Assembly: GCA_964648005.1 (NCBI GenBank)
Contig: CAZYKR010000229.1
Span: 1-7,155, forward strand
Length of the DNA stretch: 7,155 nucleotides
From: JAGQTE01 sp964648005
GTDB lineage: Bacteria; Actinomycetota; Acidimicrobiia; Acidimicrobiales; Acidimicrobilacustridaceae
Reading direction: 5' to 3'
Shown: in pieces, positions 1-5,394 of the stretch
Layout: each line of letters opens with the position of its first letter
Position numbering within the stretch: the first letter of the stretch is position 1
Notes under the pieces: generated by a model
What the model was told of the DNA's origin: nothing
The model's database searches: none
Seen by the model: only the letters and a program-made list of their open reading frames with translations
Translations under genes and position numbers: made by a program

Positions 1-641
1 TCGAAATCTTCGGCGGCGGATACGGCGCCTCGCGCGATGCCGACGGCTGCGACGTGACCCGCGCCGTGCGGACGGCCGAGGCGGAGGCGAGCCGACCACG
101 GACGCCGATCGTGGCGCTCACGGCAGCGGCCATGCCGGCCGATCGGGCTCGGTGCCTCGACGCCGGCATGGACGACGTGCTGACGAAGCCGGCGTCGCTC
201 GGCTCGCTGGCGCGGGTGTTGGCGGGTCTGCTCGCCGACGCCAGCCCGCCGGAAGGCGCACTGGCGCTGTCCGCCTCGGCGATGGCGATGGTCGACCCGT
301 CCGTGCTCGATCGCTTGGCCGTCGAGCTCGACGATCCGCGACCGGTCGTCAACGTGGTCCGTTCCTACCTGCGCGAGCTCGGCCCGCGCCTGGGGGCGAT
401 GGACGACGCGTTCCGGCGCGGTGATCGCGAAGGCCTGCAGTCGGTGGCGCACACCTTGACGTCGACCAGCGCCGCGGTTGGCGCCGTGGGCCTGCGTGAC
501 GCGGTGCGTGCCGTCGAGGATCGGTGTCGCACCGGCGCGAGCCTGGCGCCGATCGGCCCCGCGCTGGTCGTGCTGCGGGCGGCGACGGCGACGGTCACGG
601 ACGCGCTCGAGGCGGCGATGGAGCGGTTGGCCCAGAGCTGA
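1..641 (+). CDS. C-terminal part of a hybrid sensor kinase or receiver-Hpt phosphorelay protein (5' end outside window)
   Basis: The reading frame is open from base 3, so the gene begins upstream. The first ~60 residues are the second half of a response-regulator receiver domain: DGCDVTRAVR (helix 3), PIVALTA with the switch Thr, AGMDD, and LTKP with the conserved Lys. After an Ala-rich linker comes a histidine phosphotransfer (Hpt) domain, LDRLAVEL through about RCRTG. Its phospho-accepting His is in AHTLTSTSAAVGA (codon 450-452). In the family, a receiver passes phosphate to the Hpt His and on to another regulator. Two oddities: the usual DxxMPxMDG loop is not seen before the DG motif, and the common HxLKG motif reads HTLTS, so Lys is Thr and Gly is Ser. 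Whether a kinase domain precedes cannot be seen. The gene is convergent with the response regulator at 667-1380, 25 bp away, and that regulator is a possible partner by position only. Confidence 0.9.
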   Translation, partial: EIFGGGYGASRDADGCDVTRAVRTAEAEASRPRTPIVALTAAAMPADRARCLDAGMDDVLTKPASLGSLARVLAGLLADASPPEGALALSASAMAMVDPSVLDRLAVELDDPRPVVNVVRSYLRELGPRLGAMDDAFRRGDREGLQSVAHTLTSTSAAVGAVGLRDAVRAVEDRCRTGASLAPIGPALVVLRAATATVTDALEAAMERLAQS

Positions 642-666
642 TCGCTCCGCCGCCGACGGAGAGGTC

Positions 667-1380
667 TCAGGCGTCGTCCATGCGGTAGCCGACGCCGCGC
701 ACGGTCGTGATCCTGCTGCCGTGGCGGCCGAGGTCGATCTTCTTGCGGAGGTTGGCGATGTGCACGTCGACGACGTGGTCGTCACCGAACCACTCCGGAC
801 CCCACACGAGCTCGCGCAGCATGGCCCGGCTGAACACCATCGACGGCTTGGCCGTCAGCGTCGCCAGCAGGTCGAACTCGATGCGGGTCAGCCCGACCTC
901 GTCGCCCTCGACGAGCACCCGACGGGCGAGCGGGTCGAGCTCGAGGTCGCCCACGCGGCGCGTCAACGTGGCGTCGTCGGTCGTCGTGCGCGGGCGGCGC
1001 AGCATGGCCCGCACCCGCGCTGCCAGCTCGCGCGGCGAGAACGGCTTGGTCAGGTAGTCGTCGGCGCCGACCTCGAGACCGATCACCCGGTCGACCTCGT
1101 CGGTGCGCGACGTCAGCATGATCACATAGGCATCGGAGAAGCTGCGCACGGCTCGGCACACCTCGACCCCGTCGAGCTTCGGCAGGCTGAGGTCGAGCAC
1201 GATCACGTCGGGTCGCAGCGCGGTGGCCATGTCGATGGCCTGCTCGCCGTCGGTGGCGACGTGGGTGCTGTAGCCCTCCCGCTGCAACAGGGGCACGAGG
1301 AGCTCGACGAACTCCGGCGCGTCCTCGACCACGAGCACGCTGGCCGAGGGACGTGCGCTGCCCGCTGCACCGGCTTGCAC
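667..1380 (-). CDS. OmpR/PhoB-family response regulator
   Basis: This is a cytoplasmic two-component transcription regulator of 237 aa, typical for the family. The receiver domain (about residues 14-128) has acidic E19/D20, phospho-accepting D63 in VLDLSLPKLDG, switch T90 in MLTSR and K112 in LTKPF. A winged-helix DNA-binding domain follows (about 140-235), with LTRIEFDLLATL, the recognition-helix region VVDVHIANLRKKI, and TTVRGVGYRM in the C-terminal hairpin. I start it at GTG 1380 because a GGAGG sits 7 nt upstream at 1388-1392. An in-frame GTG at 1413 would add 11 residues but has no ribosome binding site. All phosphorylation residues are intact, so it should be switchable. No histidine kinase lies next to it on the same strand. 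It is divergent from the dehydrogenase-like gene at 1519, so it may control that gene or itself. Target and signal are unknown. Confidence 0.94.
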   Translation of the reverse strand: MQAGAAGSARPSASVLVVEDAPEFVELLVPLLQREGYSTHVATDGEQAIDMATALRPDVIVLDLSLPKLDGVEVCRAVRSFSDAYVIMLTSRTDEVDRVIGLEVGADDYLTKPFSPRELAARVRAMLRRPRTTTDDATLTRRVGDLELDPLARRVLVEGDEVGLTRIEFDLLATLTAKPSMVFSRAMLRELVWGPEWFGDDHVVDVHIANLRKKIDLGRHGSRITTVRGVGYRMDDA

Positions 1381-1387
1381 CGATCGT

Positions 1388-1392
1388 CCTCC
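1388..1392 (-). promoter_or_regulatory. Ribosome binding site that sets the response-regulator start
   Basis: On the minus strand GGAGG is followed by 7 nt and then GTG at 1380. It is the only good Shine-Dalgarno match near the candidate starts and favours GTG 1380 over GTG 1413. Confidence 0.7.
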
Positions 1393-1431
1393 ATCCCTGT
1401 GACGGTCGGGCACCCCACCGCGACCGCCGGC

Positions 1432-1437
1432 AGTCTA
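1432..1437 (-). promoter_or_regulatory. Possible -10 box of the response-regulator gene
   Basis: The minus-strand hexamer TAGACT fits the actinobacterial TANNNT pattern and lies about 50 nt upstream of GTG 1380, leaving room for the leader that carries the ribosome binding site. No convincing -35 element lies at the usual distance, so the call is weak. Confidence 0.3.
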
Positions 1438-1440
1438 GGA

Positions 1441-1497
1441 GATCGCTCGACCCGTCCTCCGACGGTGCCGGGGTCGACGAGTGGATCGGTCGACCCG
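1441..1497. repeat. Pair of 14-bp direct repeats in the divergent promoter region
   Basis: GATCGCTCGACCCG at 1441-1454 recurs as GATCGGTCGACCCG at 1484-1497, with one mismatch, 43 bp start to start (close to four helical turns). The second copy covers about -35 to -22 relative to ATG 1519. OmpR/PhoB-family regulators commonly bind direct repeats, and such a regulator is encoded alongside, so these are candidate sites. The GTCGAC core is common in high-GC DNA, which lowers certainty. Confidence 0.4.
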
Positions 1498-1506
1498 CGG
1501 CGGTGC

Positions 1507-1512
1507 CAGAAT
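1507..1512 (+). promoter_or_regulatory. -10-like box for a leaderless start at 1519
   Basis: CAGAAT ends 6 nt before ATG 1519. This spacing puts the expected transcription start on or next to the A of the ATG. No Shine-Dalgarno sequence lies in the same interval, so leaderless translation is the simplest reading. Confidence 0.4.
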
Positions 1513-1518
1513 GCCCGG

Positions 1519-2508
1519 ATGCAGCTGCAGCGCCTCGAGTCCGTCGATGCCTTCGTCGTGCGAGATCTCGAGGGTGTCCCGGCGGCGGGCGTCGTGCGGT
1601 CGGCCCCGAAGATCCTCACCGACGGCGCCACCTGGCTCGCCCGCTCGATGACCTACCGGTTCGCCTCGTTCGAGCGCCGGGCGGGCGGCGCCTCGGCCGG
1701 CGTGAACGCCCGTCCCGACGCGCGGGCCGAAGCGGTGGCGTCGTTCGCCGCCGCCGTCGAGGCCGACGTGACCGCCGGCGATCTGTTGCTCGAGCCCGGC
1801 AAGGGCATCGACGCCGACGCCGCCGCCGTCCTGCGTGCCGGCGATCCTCGCCCCGACGAGTGGTGGGCCGCGCACCACGACCTGACCGCCGCCGGCGTGC
1901 TCGCCGGCCTCGCCGCCGTGGGCGGTGCGGACGGCACCCGCGTCGTCCTCGAAGGTGTCGACGCCATGGCGCCGGCGCTGCGCACCGCCCTCGTCGGACA
2001 GCTCCTGGCCGGCGGTGCCCGCATCGTCGCCGTCTCGACGGCGTCGGGGGGCGCGGTGGCGTCGGACGGCTTCGACGTCGAGCGCCTCGAGGCGACGCTG
2101 GGCGCCGCCGAGCCGGAGGTCGGCGCCGAGGCGGCGCTCGCCACCGAGGCGGACGCCCTGCTCGCCGGCTCGCGGGCCGGCGTCATCGGTCACGAGCTCG
2201 CTCGCGAACTCGCGGTGCGCACGGTCGTGGGCTGGGGCCCGCTCCCGGTCACGGCCAAGGCCCTCGCCGAGCTCGGCCGGGCGGGCTGTGTCGTGCAACC
2301 GGACTTCGTGACGACGGCTGGCCCGTCGATCGTCGACCCGGCCGGGCCGCTCACCGATGCGCCGACGGCCGTCGCGTCGGCGGTCGCTGCCGTGCTGGCC
2401 GAGGTGGCCGACCACGAGCACGGTCCGCTGCTCGGCGCCTGTCTGCGGGCCGAGGCCTTCCTCGCCTCGTGGACCGCGGAGCGTCCGTTCGGGCGCCCGA
2501 TCGCGTGA
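1519..2508 (+). CDS. Degenerate Glu/Leu/Phe/Val dehydrogenase-family protein (probable pseudoenzyme)
   Basis: This 329-aa protein follows the layout of leucine/glutamate dehydrogenases along its length. An N-terminal substrate-domain segment ends in WLARSMTYRF (39-48). Next come GGASAGV (56-62), LTAAGVLAGL (122-131, family TGxGV), a Rossmann-like stretch TRVVLEGVDAMAPALR (140-155), IVAVSTASGG (169-178) and VVGWGPLPVTAKALAELG (236-253). The last, with VVQPDFVTTAG (258-268), matches the family pattern NGPxTPxA...VVPDxxxNAG. Key residues are changed. The substrate Lys of MTYK is Arg47. The catalytic Lys of GGGK/GGAK is Ser59, at the correct 12-residue spacing. The GxGxxG dinucleotide loop reads EGVDAM. 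The Asp of the AxDVGT motif is apparently lost near residue 94. Oxidative deamination is therefore unlikely. A binding, regulatory or altered catalytic role is possible but unknown. I chose ATG 1519 because the homology starts just after it and a -10-like box precedes it. Confidence 0.82.
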   Translation: MQLQRLESVDAFVVRDLEGVPAAGVVRSAPKILTDGATWLARSMTYRFASFERRAGGASAGVNARPDARAEAVASFAAAVEADVTAGDLLLEPGKGIDADAAAVLRAGDPRPDEWWAAHHDLTAAGVLAGLAAVGGADGTRVVLEGVDAMAPALRTALVGQLLAGGARIVAVSTASGGAVASDGFDVERLEATLGAAEPEVGAEAALATEADALLAGSRAGVIGHELARELAVRTVVGWGPLPVTAKALAELGRAGCVVQPDFVTTAGPSIVDPAGPLTDAPTAVASAVAAVLAEVADHEHGPLLGACLRAEAFLASWTAERPFGRPIA

Positions 2509-2567
2509 CCGACTTCCCACGCCGGGCCGATCGCGCGGTGGGCGCGAAGGCCGCCACTCGGCTGGGG

Positions 2568-2589
2568 ACATCGGTCACATCCCGATGTG
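2568..2589. promoter_or_regulatory. Overlapping inverted repeats upstream of the photolyase gene (candidate operator)
   Basis: Two inverted repeats share a half-site. ACATCGG (2568-2574), 7 nt, CCGATGT (2582-2588) forms one. CACATC (2576-2581), CC, GATGTG (2584-2589) forms the other. If transcription starts at GTG 2624, they span about -56 to -35, a normal position for a regulator. No regulator can be named from the sequence. Confidence 0.45.
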
Positions 2590-2610
2590 GTCCCCGGGCC
2601 GGTCGCTGCT

Positions 2611-2616
2611 TAGGCT
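2611..2616 (+). promoter_or_regulatory. -10 box (TAGGCT) for a leaderless photolyase start
   Basis: TAGGCT fits TANNNT and is followed by 7 nt and then GTG 2624, so the predicted transcription start coincides with the start codon. There is no Shine-Dalgarno sequence between the box and the GTG. This argues for GTG 2624 over the in-frame ATG at 2585, which lies upstream of the box. Confidence 0.5.
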
Positions 2617-2623
2617 CAAGGCC

Positions 2624-4117
2624 GTGACCGTGTCCGACGAGATCGGCCTCGTGTGGTTCCGCCGAGACCTGCGCATCGACGACAACCCGGCGTGGGCGGC
2701 GGCGACAGCGCAGCGCCGGTATGTGGTGCCGCTGTACGTCATCGACCCGCGGCTGATGGCATCTGTCGGGCCGTACCGCCGCCGCCAGCTCATCGCCAGC
2801 CTCCAGGCGCTCGACTACGAGCTCGCCGAACGGCTCGGTGGTCGGCTGCTCGTGCGGACCGGTAGGCCCGAGGACCTCGTGCCCGAGGCCGTCGACGTCT
2901 TCCAGGTCGGCGGCGTCTACTTCAACGACGACGTCTCGCCCTTCGCCCGCCGGCGTGACACCGCGGTGCGCGAGCGCCTCGAGGTCCCGGTGCAGTCGTT
3001 CTACGGCAACCTCATCCTGCCCCCGGGCAGCGTGACCACGAAGAAGGGGACGGTGAGCCGGGTCTTCACCCCCTTCTTCAAGACGTGGCAGCAGACCCCG
3101 TGGGACGAGTGGCCGACCGCGGGCGACGCGCCGACCGTGCTCGACGACCCCGGCGAGTTCGTGCCCCGCCTCGACGATCGGCCACCGTTCTTCGAAGGTC
3201 CGGGTGAGGCCCGCCTGCGCTTGGCGGCCTTCCTCGACAAGGTCGACGACTACGACGACGAGCGGGACCGCATCGACCATGCCGGCACGTCGCAGCTCTC
3301 TGTCGACCTGCGCTTCGGCACGATCTCGGCGCGCGAGGTGGCGACCACGGTGGGCGACAGCACCGAGGGACGCCGGGCGTTCGTGCGTCAGCTGGCGTGG
3401 CGCGACTGGTACGCCCACCTGCTCGACGTCGAGCCGACGATGGTCGATGCACCGCTCAACCCCAAGTTCACCCGCCTGGAGTGGCTGGACAGCCCGGCCG
3501 ACATCTCGGCGTGGAAGGGCGGCTTCACCGGGTACCCGATCATCGATGCCGCCATGCGCCAGCTGCGCCAGGAGGGGTGGATCCACAACCGGCTCCGCAT
3601 GGTGGTCGGGTCCTTCCTCTGCAAGGACCTGCTGGTCGACTGGCGCACCGGCGAGCGGCACTTCCGGCACCTGCTCGTCGACTTCGAGCCGTCCCAGAAC
3701 GTGGGCAACTGGCAGTGGGTCGCCGGGTGCGGCGCCGACGCGTCGCCGTTCGTGCGGGTGTTCAACCCGGTCACGCAGAGCCGCAAGTTCGACCCGACCG
3801 GGGCGTACCTGCGCCAGTGGGTGCCCGAGTTGGCCGCGCTCGGGCCCGACGCCATCCATGCACCGTGGGAGGCGTCCGACGACGAGCTCGCCGCCGCCGG
3901 CATCGTGCTGGGCCGCGACTACCCGCGACCCGTCGTCGACCATGGCGAGGCCCGGGAGCGGGCGCTCATCGCCTACAAGTCGGTCGACGCGCCCGACGAC
4001 GGTGTCTCGGGCCCCGACGCTCCGGACGGACCCGACGCCGCGGTCGGCAGCGATCCCGACGCGGCATCCGACGCCGAGGCCAGCGCTGACGCCGAAGACG
4101 ACACCGACGGCGACTGA
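2624..4117 (+). CDS. phr: Deoxyribodipyrimidine photo-lyase, class I photolyase/cryptochrome family
   Basis: This is a 497-aa flavoprotein expected to repair UV-induced cyclobutane pyrimidine dimers using light. The N-terminal antenna domain opens with LVWFRRDLRIDDNPAW (9-24). The FAD domain has TSQLSVDLRFGTISAREV (222-239), QLAWRDWYAHLL (256-267), KGGFTGYPIIDAAMRQL (298-314), WIHNRLRMVVGSFLCKDLL (319-337) and the stretch from NWQW (362-365) to RVFNPVTQSRKFD (378-390). The electron-transfer tryptophans align with W297, W340 and W363, and the Asn near flavin N5 with N359, so it looks active. The bound antenna chromophore cannot be decided. GTG 2624 is preferred because of its -10 box; GTG 2630 is almost equivalent. 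The family's usual end, RDYPRPVVDHGEARERALIAY, is followed by about 45 extra residues (453-497) rich in Asp and Ala with no hydrophobic core. A cryptochrome-like signalling role is less likely but not excluded. Confidence 0.95.
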   Translation: MTVSDEIGLVWFRRDLRIDDNPAWAAATAQRRYVVPLYVIDPRLMASVGPYRRRQLIASLQALDYELAERLGGRLLVRTGRPEDLVPEAVDVFQVGGVYFNDDVSPFARRRDTAVRERLEVPVQSFYGNLILPPGSVTTKKGTVSRVFTPFFKTWQQTPWDEWPTAGDAPTVLDDPGEFVPRLDDRPPFFEGPGEARLRLAAFLDKVDDYDDERDRIDHAGTSQLSVDLRFGTISAREVATTVGDSTEGRRAFVRQLAWRDWYAHLLDVEPTMVDAPLNPKFTRLEWLDSPADISAWKGGFTGYPIIDAAMRQLRQEGWIHNRLRMVVGSFLCKDLLVDWRTGERHFRHLLVDFEPSQNVGNWQWVAGCGADASPFVRVFNPVTQSRKFDPTGAYLRQWVPELAALGPDAIHAPWEASDDELAAAGIVLGRDYPRPVVDHGEARERALIAYKSVDAPDDGVSGPDAPDGPDAAVGSDPDAASDAEASADAEDDTDGD

Positions 4118-4123
4118 GGTCGT

Positions 4124-4143
4124 CGGCTGACGCCGCTCAGCCG
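4124..4143. terminator. Possible bidirectional terminator hairpin between convergent genes
   Basis: CGGCTGA (4124-4130) and TCAGCCG (4137-4143) form a 7-bp GC-rich stem with a 6-nt loop, in the 49-bp gap between the photolyase stop and the TetR stop. Position favours a terminator, but no T-run follows on either strand. Confidence 0.3.
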
Positions 4144-4175
4144 GTCGCCGCTCAGCCCGTCGCCGCTCAGCCCGT
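4131..4175. repeat. 15-bp tandem repeat, three copies
   Basis: The unit CGCCGCTCAGCCCGT occupies 4146-4160 and 4161-4175 exactly, and 4131-4145 with one change. The third copy contains the last codons and the stop of the minus-strand TetR gene. Read on the minus strand, each unit gives Thr-Gly-stop, and the 5-codon period keeps the stops in the same frame. It looks like local slippage of the gene end. Confidence 0.75.
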
Positions 4176-4784
4176 TTGCGGCTCGAGCAGCTTGCGCACC
4201 GTCACCCGCACCGCGGCGGTGGCCTCGTCGACCGACACGCCTGCCTCACGCAGGTCGTTCCACGCTCCCCAGCCGAGCGCGGCCTCGAGGGCGTGACGCA
4301 CCGTGGGGAGGTCGGTCGAGGCCAGGCGGTCGAGCTCGGGAGCGAAGACCACCGCCACCTCGCGGTTGCCGCGTGCGACGACGGCGGCCCGCGCCGCACG
4401 CAGCTCGGGTGACCACGGCTCCTGCAGCAGCTCGGCGCGCCGCACCGGCGTGATCCACTCGAGCATGGCGCAGCGGCGTTCGACGAGGGCGTCGATCCGT
4501 CCGTCGAGTGGCAGGTCGCGGTCGACGGGCGTCGCCTGCGCGTTCATCCGTTCGAACTGGCGCAGCGCCGCGGCACGGAACAGCGACTCGAGGTCGCCGT
4601 AGTGGTGATAGATCAACCGCAGCGAGATGCCGGCGCGCTCGGCGATCCGCGTGGCGGTGGGTTGCAGATCGCCCTCCTCGATGAGCTCGAGGAGGGCGTC
4701 CACGATCGCCTGGCGCGTGCGCACGGCTCGTGCCGTGCGCCCGTCGACAGGCTCGGTGCCGGGGTCGTCTACGCGCCGAACCAC
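4167..4784 (-). CDS. TetR-family transcriptional regulator
   Basis: This 205-aa protein is the usual TetR length. The N-terminal DNA-binding helix-turn-helix is clear: TRQAIVDALLELIEEGD (23-39), then TATRIAERAGISLRLIYHHYGDLESLFRAA (about 43-72), where the family has IA..AGvs.gtlY.hF..Ke.L. The remainder is the variable ligand and dimer domain, so the ligand cannot be named. The start is uncertain. GTG 4784 gives a natural length and overlaps the end of the SCP2 gene by 16 nt, suggesting translational coupling, but no Shine-Dalgarno sequence is visible. A GTG at residue 21 is an alternative that just keeps the HTH. It shares a transcript with the SCP2 gene and probably acts on this locus. The 3' end lies inside a 15-bp tandem repeat. 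Confidence 0.88.
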   Translation of the reverse strand: MVRRVDDPGTEPVDGRTARAVRTRQAIVDALLELIEEGDLQPTATRIAERAGISLRLIYHHYGDLESLFRAAALRQFERMNAQATPVDRDLPLDGRIDALVERRCAMLEWITPVRRAELLQEPWSPELRAARAAVVARGNREVAVVFAPELDRLASTDLPTVRHALEAALGWGAWNDLREAGVSVDEATAAVRVTVRKLLEPQTG

Positions 4785-5197
4785 GTCTGCATCTGCGTGG
4801 CGAACATCATGTCGCCGGCGAGCTTGAGCTTGCCGCCCATGAACGCCTGCATCCCGTCGAGCTGGCCGGCGATGAACCGCATGAAGTCGGGCAGCGCCAG
4901 GGCCAGCGTCAGCCGCGGGCTCTCCGCCGGGCCGGGGGTGGCGGTGCACACGCCGTTGTCCACCGTGACGGTGTACGAGGTCGTGCCCCCGCCGACGGCG
5001 ATGTCCCACTGCACGACGGCCGACTGCCCGTTGGCCTTCGACGCGTCGAACTGCGACGACATGGCGCCGAAGATCTGCTCCAGCACAGCGTCGGCGCCGA
5101 GCGCCTCGACGAACGTGGTGATCTCCTCGTCCGACCGGCCCTCGAGCAGCTCGGCGAGCTGCTCACGGCTCTCGATGTTGATCTCGTCCTCGGCCAT
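4769..5197 (-). CDS. SCP2 sterol-binding domain protein
   Basis: This 142-aa cytoplasmic protein has no signal peptide. A helical, acidic N-terminal part (LAELLEGRSDEEITTFVEAL, 15-34) precedes a single SCP2-like domain: AVVQWDIAVGG (60-70), SYTVTVDNGVCTATPGPAES (74-93), LTLALALPDFMRFIAGQLDG (96-115) and MGGKLKLAGDMMFATQMQ (120-137). These fit the strand pattern and the final helix region of SCP2 proteins, where a G.L.i.Gd..l stretch near the C-terminus is typical. Known family members bind lipids, fatty acyl-CoAs or sterols; the ligand here is unknown. ATG 5197 is chosen because AAGGAGG lies 7 nt upstream. An in-frame ATG at 5242 would add 15 residues but lacks a site. It leads a two-gene minus-strand operon with the overlapping TetR gene and is divergent from another TetR gene, with palindromic sites in between. 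Confidence 0.87.
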   Translation of the reverse strand: MAEDEINIESREQLAELLEGRSDEEITTFVEALGADAVLEQIFGAMSSQFDASKANGQSAVVQWDIAVGGGTTSYTVTVDNGVCTATPGPAESPRLTLALALPDFMRFIAGQLDGMQAFMGGKLKLAGDMMFATQMQTWFGA

Positions 5198-5204
5198 GGC
5201 GGCC

Positions 5205-5211
5205 CCTCCTT
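5205..5211 (-). promoter_or_regulatory. Ribosome binding site of the SCP2 gene
   Basis: AAGGAGG on the minus strand is followed by 7 nt and then ATG 5197. It is the strongest Shine-Dalgarno match in the window and decides between the two in-frame ATGs at 5197 and 5242. Confidence 0.75.
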
Positions 5212-5243
5212 CTCGCCCCGGTCCCTCCGGTTGGTCGGCCATG

Positions 5244-5280
5244 GTGGCATTGATTGCACGCACCGTGCAATCAATCCCAC
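5244..5280. promoter_or_regulatory. Long palindrome, candidate TetR operator
   Basis: ATTGATTGCACG (5249-5260) and its exact complement CGTGCAATCAAT (5264-5275) flank a 3-nt centre. After one mismatched pair (5248/5276) the symmetry continues for four more pairs, giving 17-bp arms. It is AT-rich against the background and lies 47 bp upstream of the SCP2 start, between two divergent units that each encode a TetR protein. TetR dimers typically bind such short-centre palindromes. Which of the two TetR proteins would bind is not shown. Confidence 0.6.
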
Positions 5281-5286
5281 GACCAC

Positions 5287-5338
5287 CGTTCTGGTAGGGC
5301 AACCGGTGGCCTTGCCCACCGGTTGCCCTACCAGAACG
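5287..5338. repeat. Perfect 23-bp inverted repeat with 6-nt loop
   Basis: Arms 5287-5309 and 5316-5338 are exact reverse complements, starting CGTTCTGGTAGGG and ending CCCTACCAGAACG, around a CCTTGC centre. It lies between divergent genes, so it is not at a transcript end and is unlikely to be an ordinary terminator. It could be a second regulatory site, a cruciform or RNA hairpin, or a copy of an interspersed palindromic repeat. I see no flanking target-site duplication and no second copy in this window. Confidence 0.7.
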
Positions 5339-5381
5339 AAGGGGCGTCGGCCGTGGGCCGGTTCGTTGACGGCGCCGTCAG

Positions 5382-5387
5382 TAGGAT
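5382..5387 (+). promoter_or_regulatory. -10 box (TAGGAT) for a leaderless TetR start
   Basis: TAGGAT fits TANNNT and is followed by 7 nt and then ATG 5395. The nearby TTGACG at 5366-5371 is only 10 nt upstream, too close to be its -35 element. No Shine-Dalgarno sequence precedes the ATG. Confidence 0.5.
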
Positions 5388-5394
5388 CGGCGCC

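Noticed and set aside
645..661. Possible terminator hairpin CTCCG...CGGAG between the first two genes
   Set aside because: The stem is only 5 bp with no T-run; such short GC stems are expected by chance at this base composition.
1488..1495. GGTCGACC palindrome as an operator on its own
   Set aside because: Eight-base palindromes of this type are frequent in high-GC genomes; it is better treated as part of the 14-bp direct repeat.
478..1518. Plus-strand open frame that would extend the dehydrogenase-like gene far upstream to 478
   Set aside because: It runs through the Hpt gene in another frame and then antisense to the clearly recognisable response regulator. Its translation there is low-complexity, and family similarity begins only after ATG 1519.
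2351..3943. 530-codon minus-strand open frame opposite the photolyase gene
   Set aside because: The plus strand encodes a photolyase with all family motifs. The antisense frame is a high-GC shadow rich in Arg, Gly, Val and His with no domain.
5198..5302. Upstream extension of the SCP2 protein to starts at 5242 or 5302
   Set aside because: The 5302 start lies within the 23-bp inverted repeat and neither start has a ribosome binding site, while ATG 5197 has AAGGAGG at ideal spacing.
5254..5394. Upstream extension of the plus-strand TetR gene to ATG 5254
   Set aside because: The extra residues are translated from the two inverted repeats and the promoter; the same LPYQN peptide appears on both strands because of the palindrome. 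The -10 box at 5382 supports ATG 5395.
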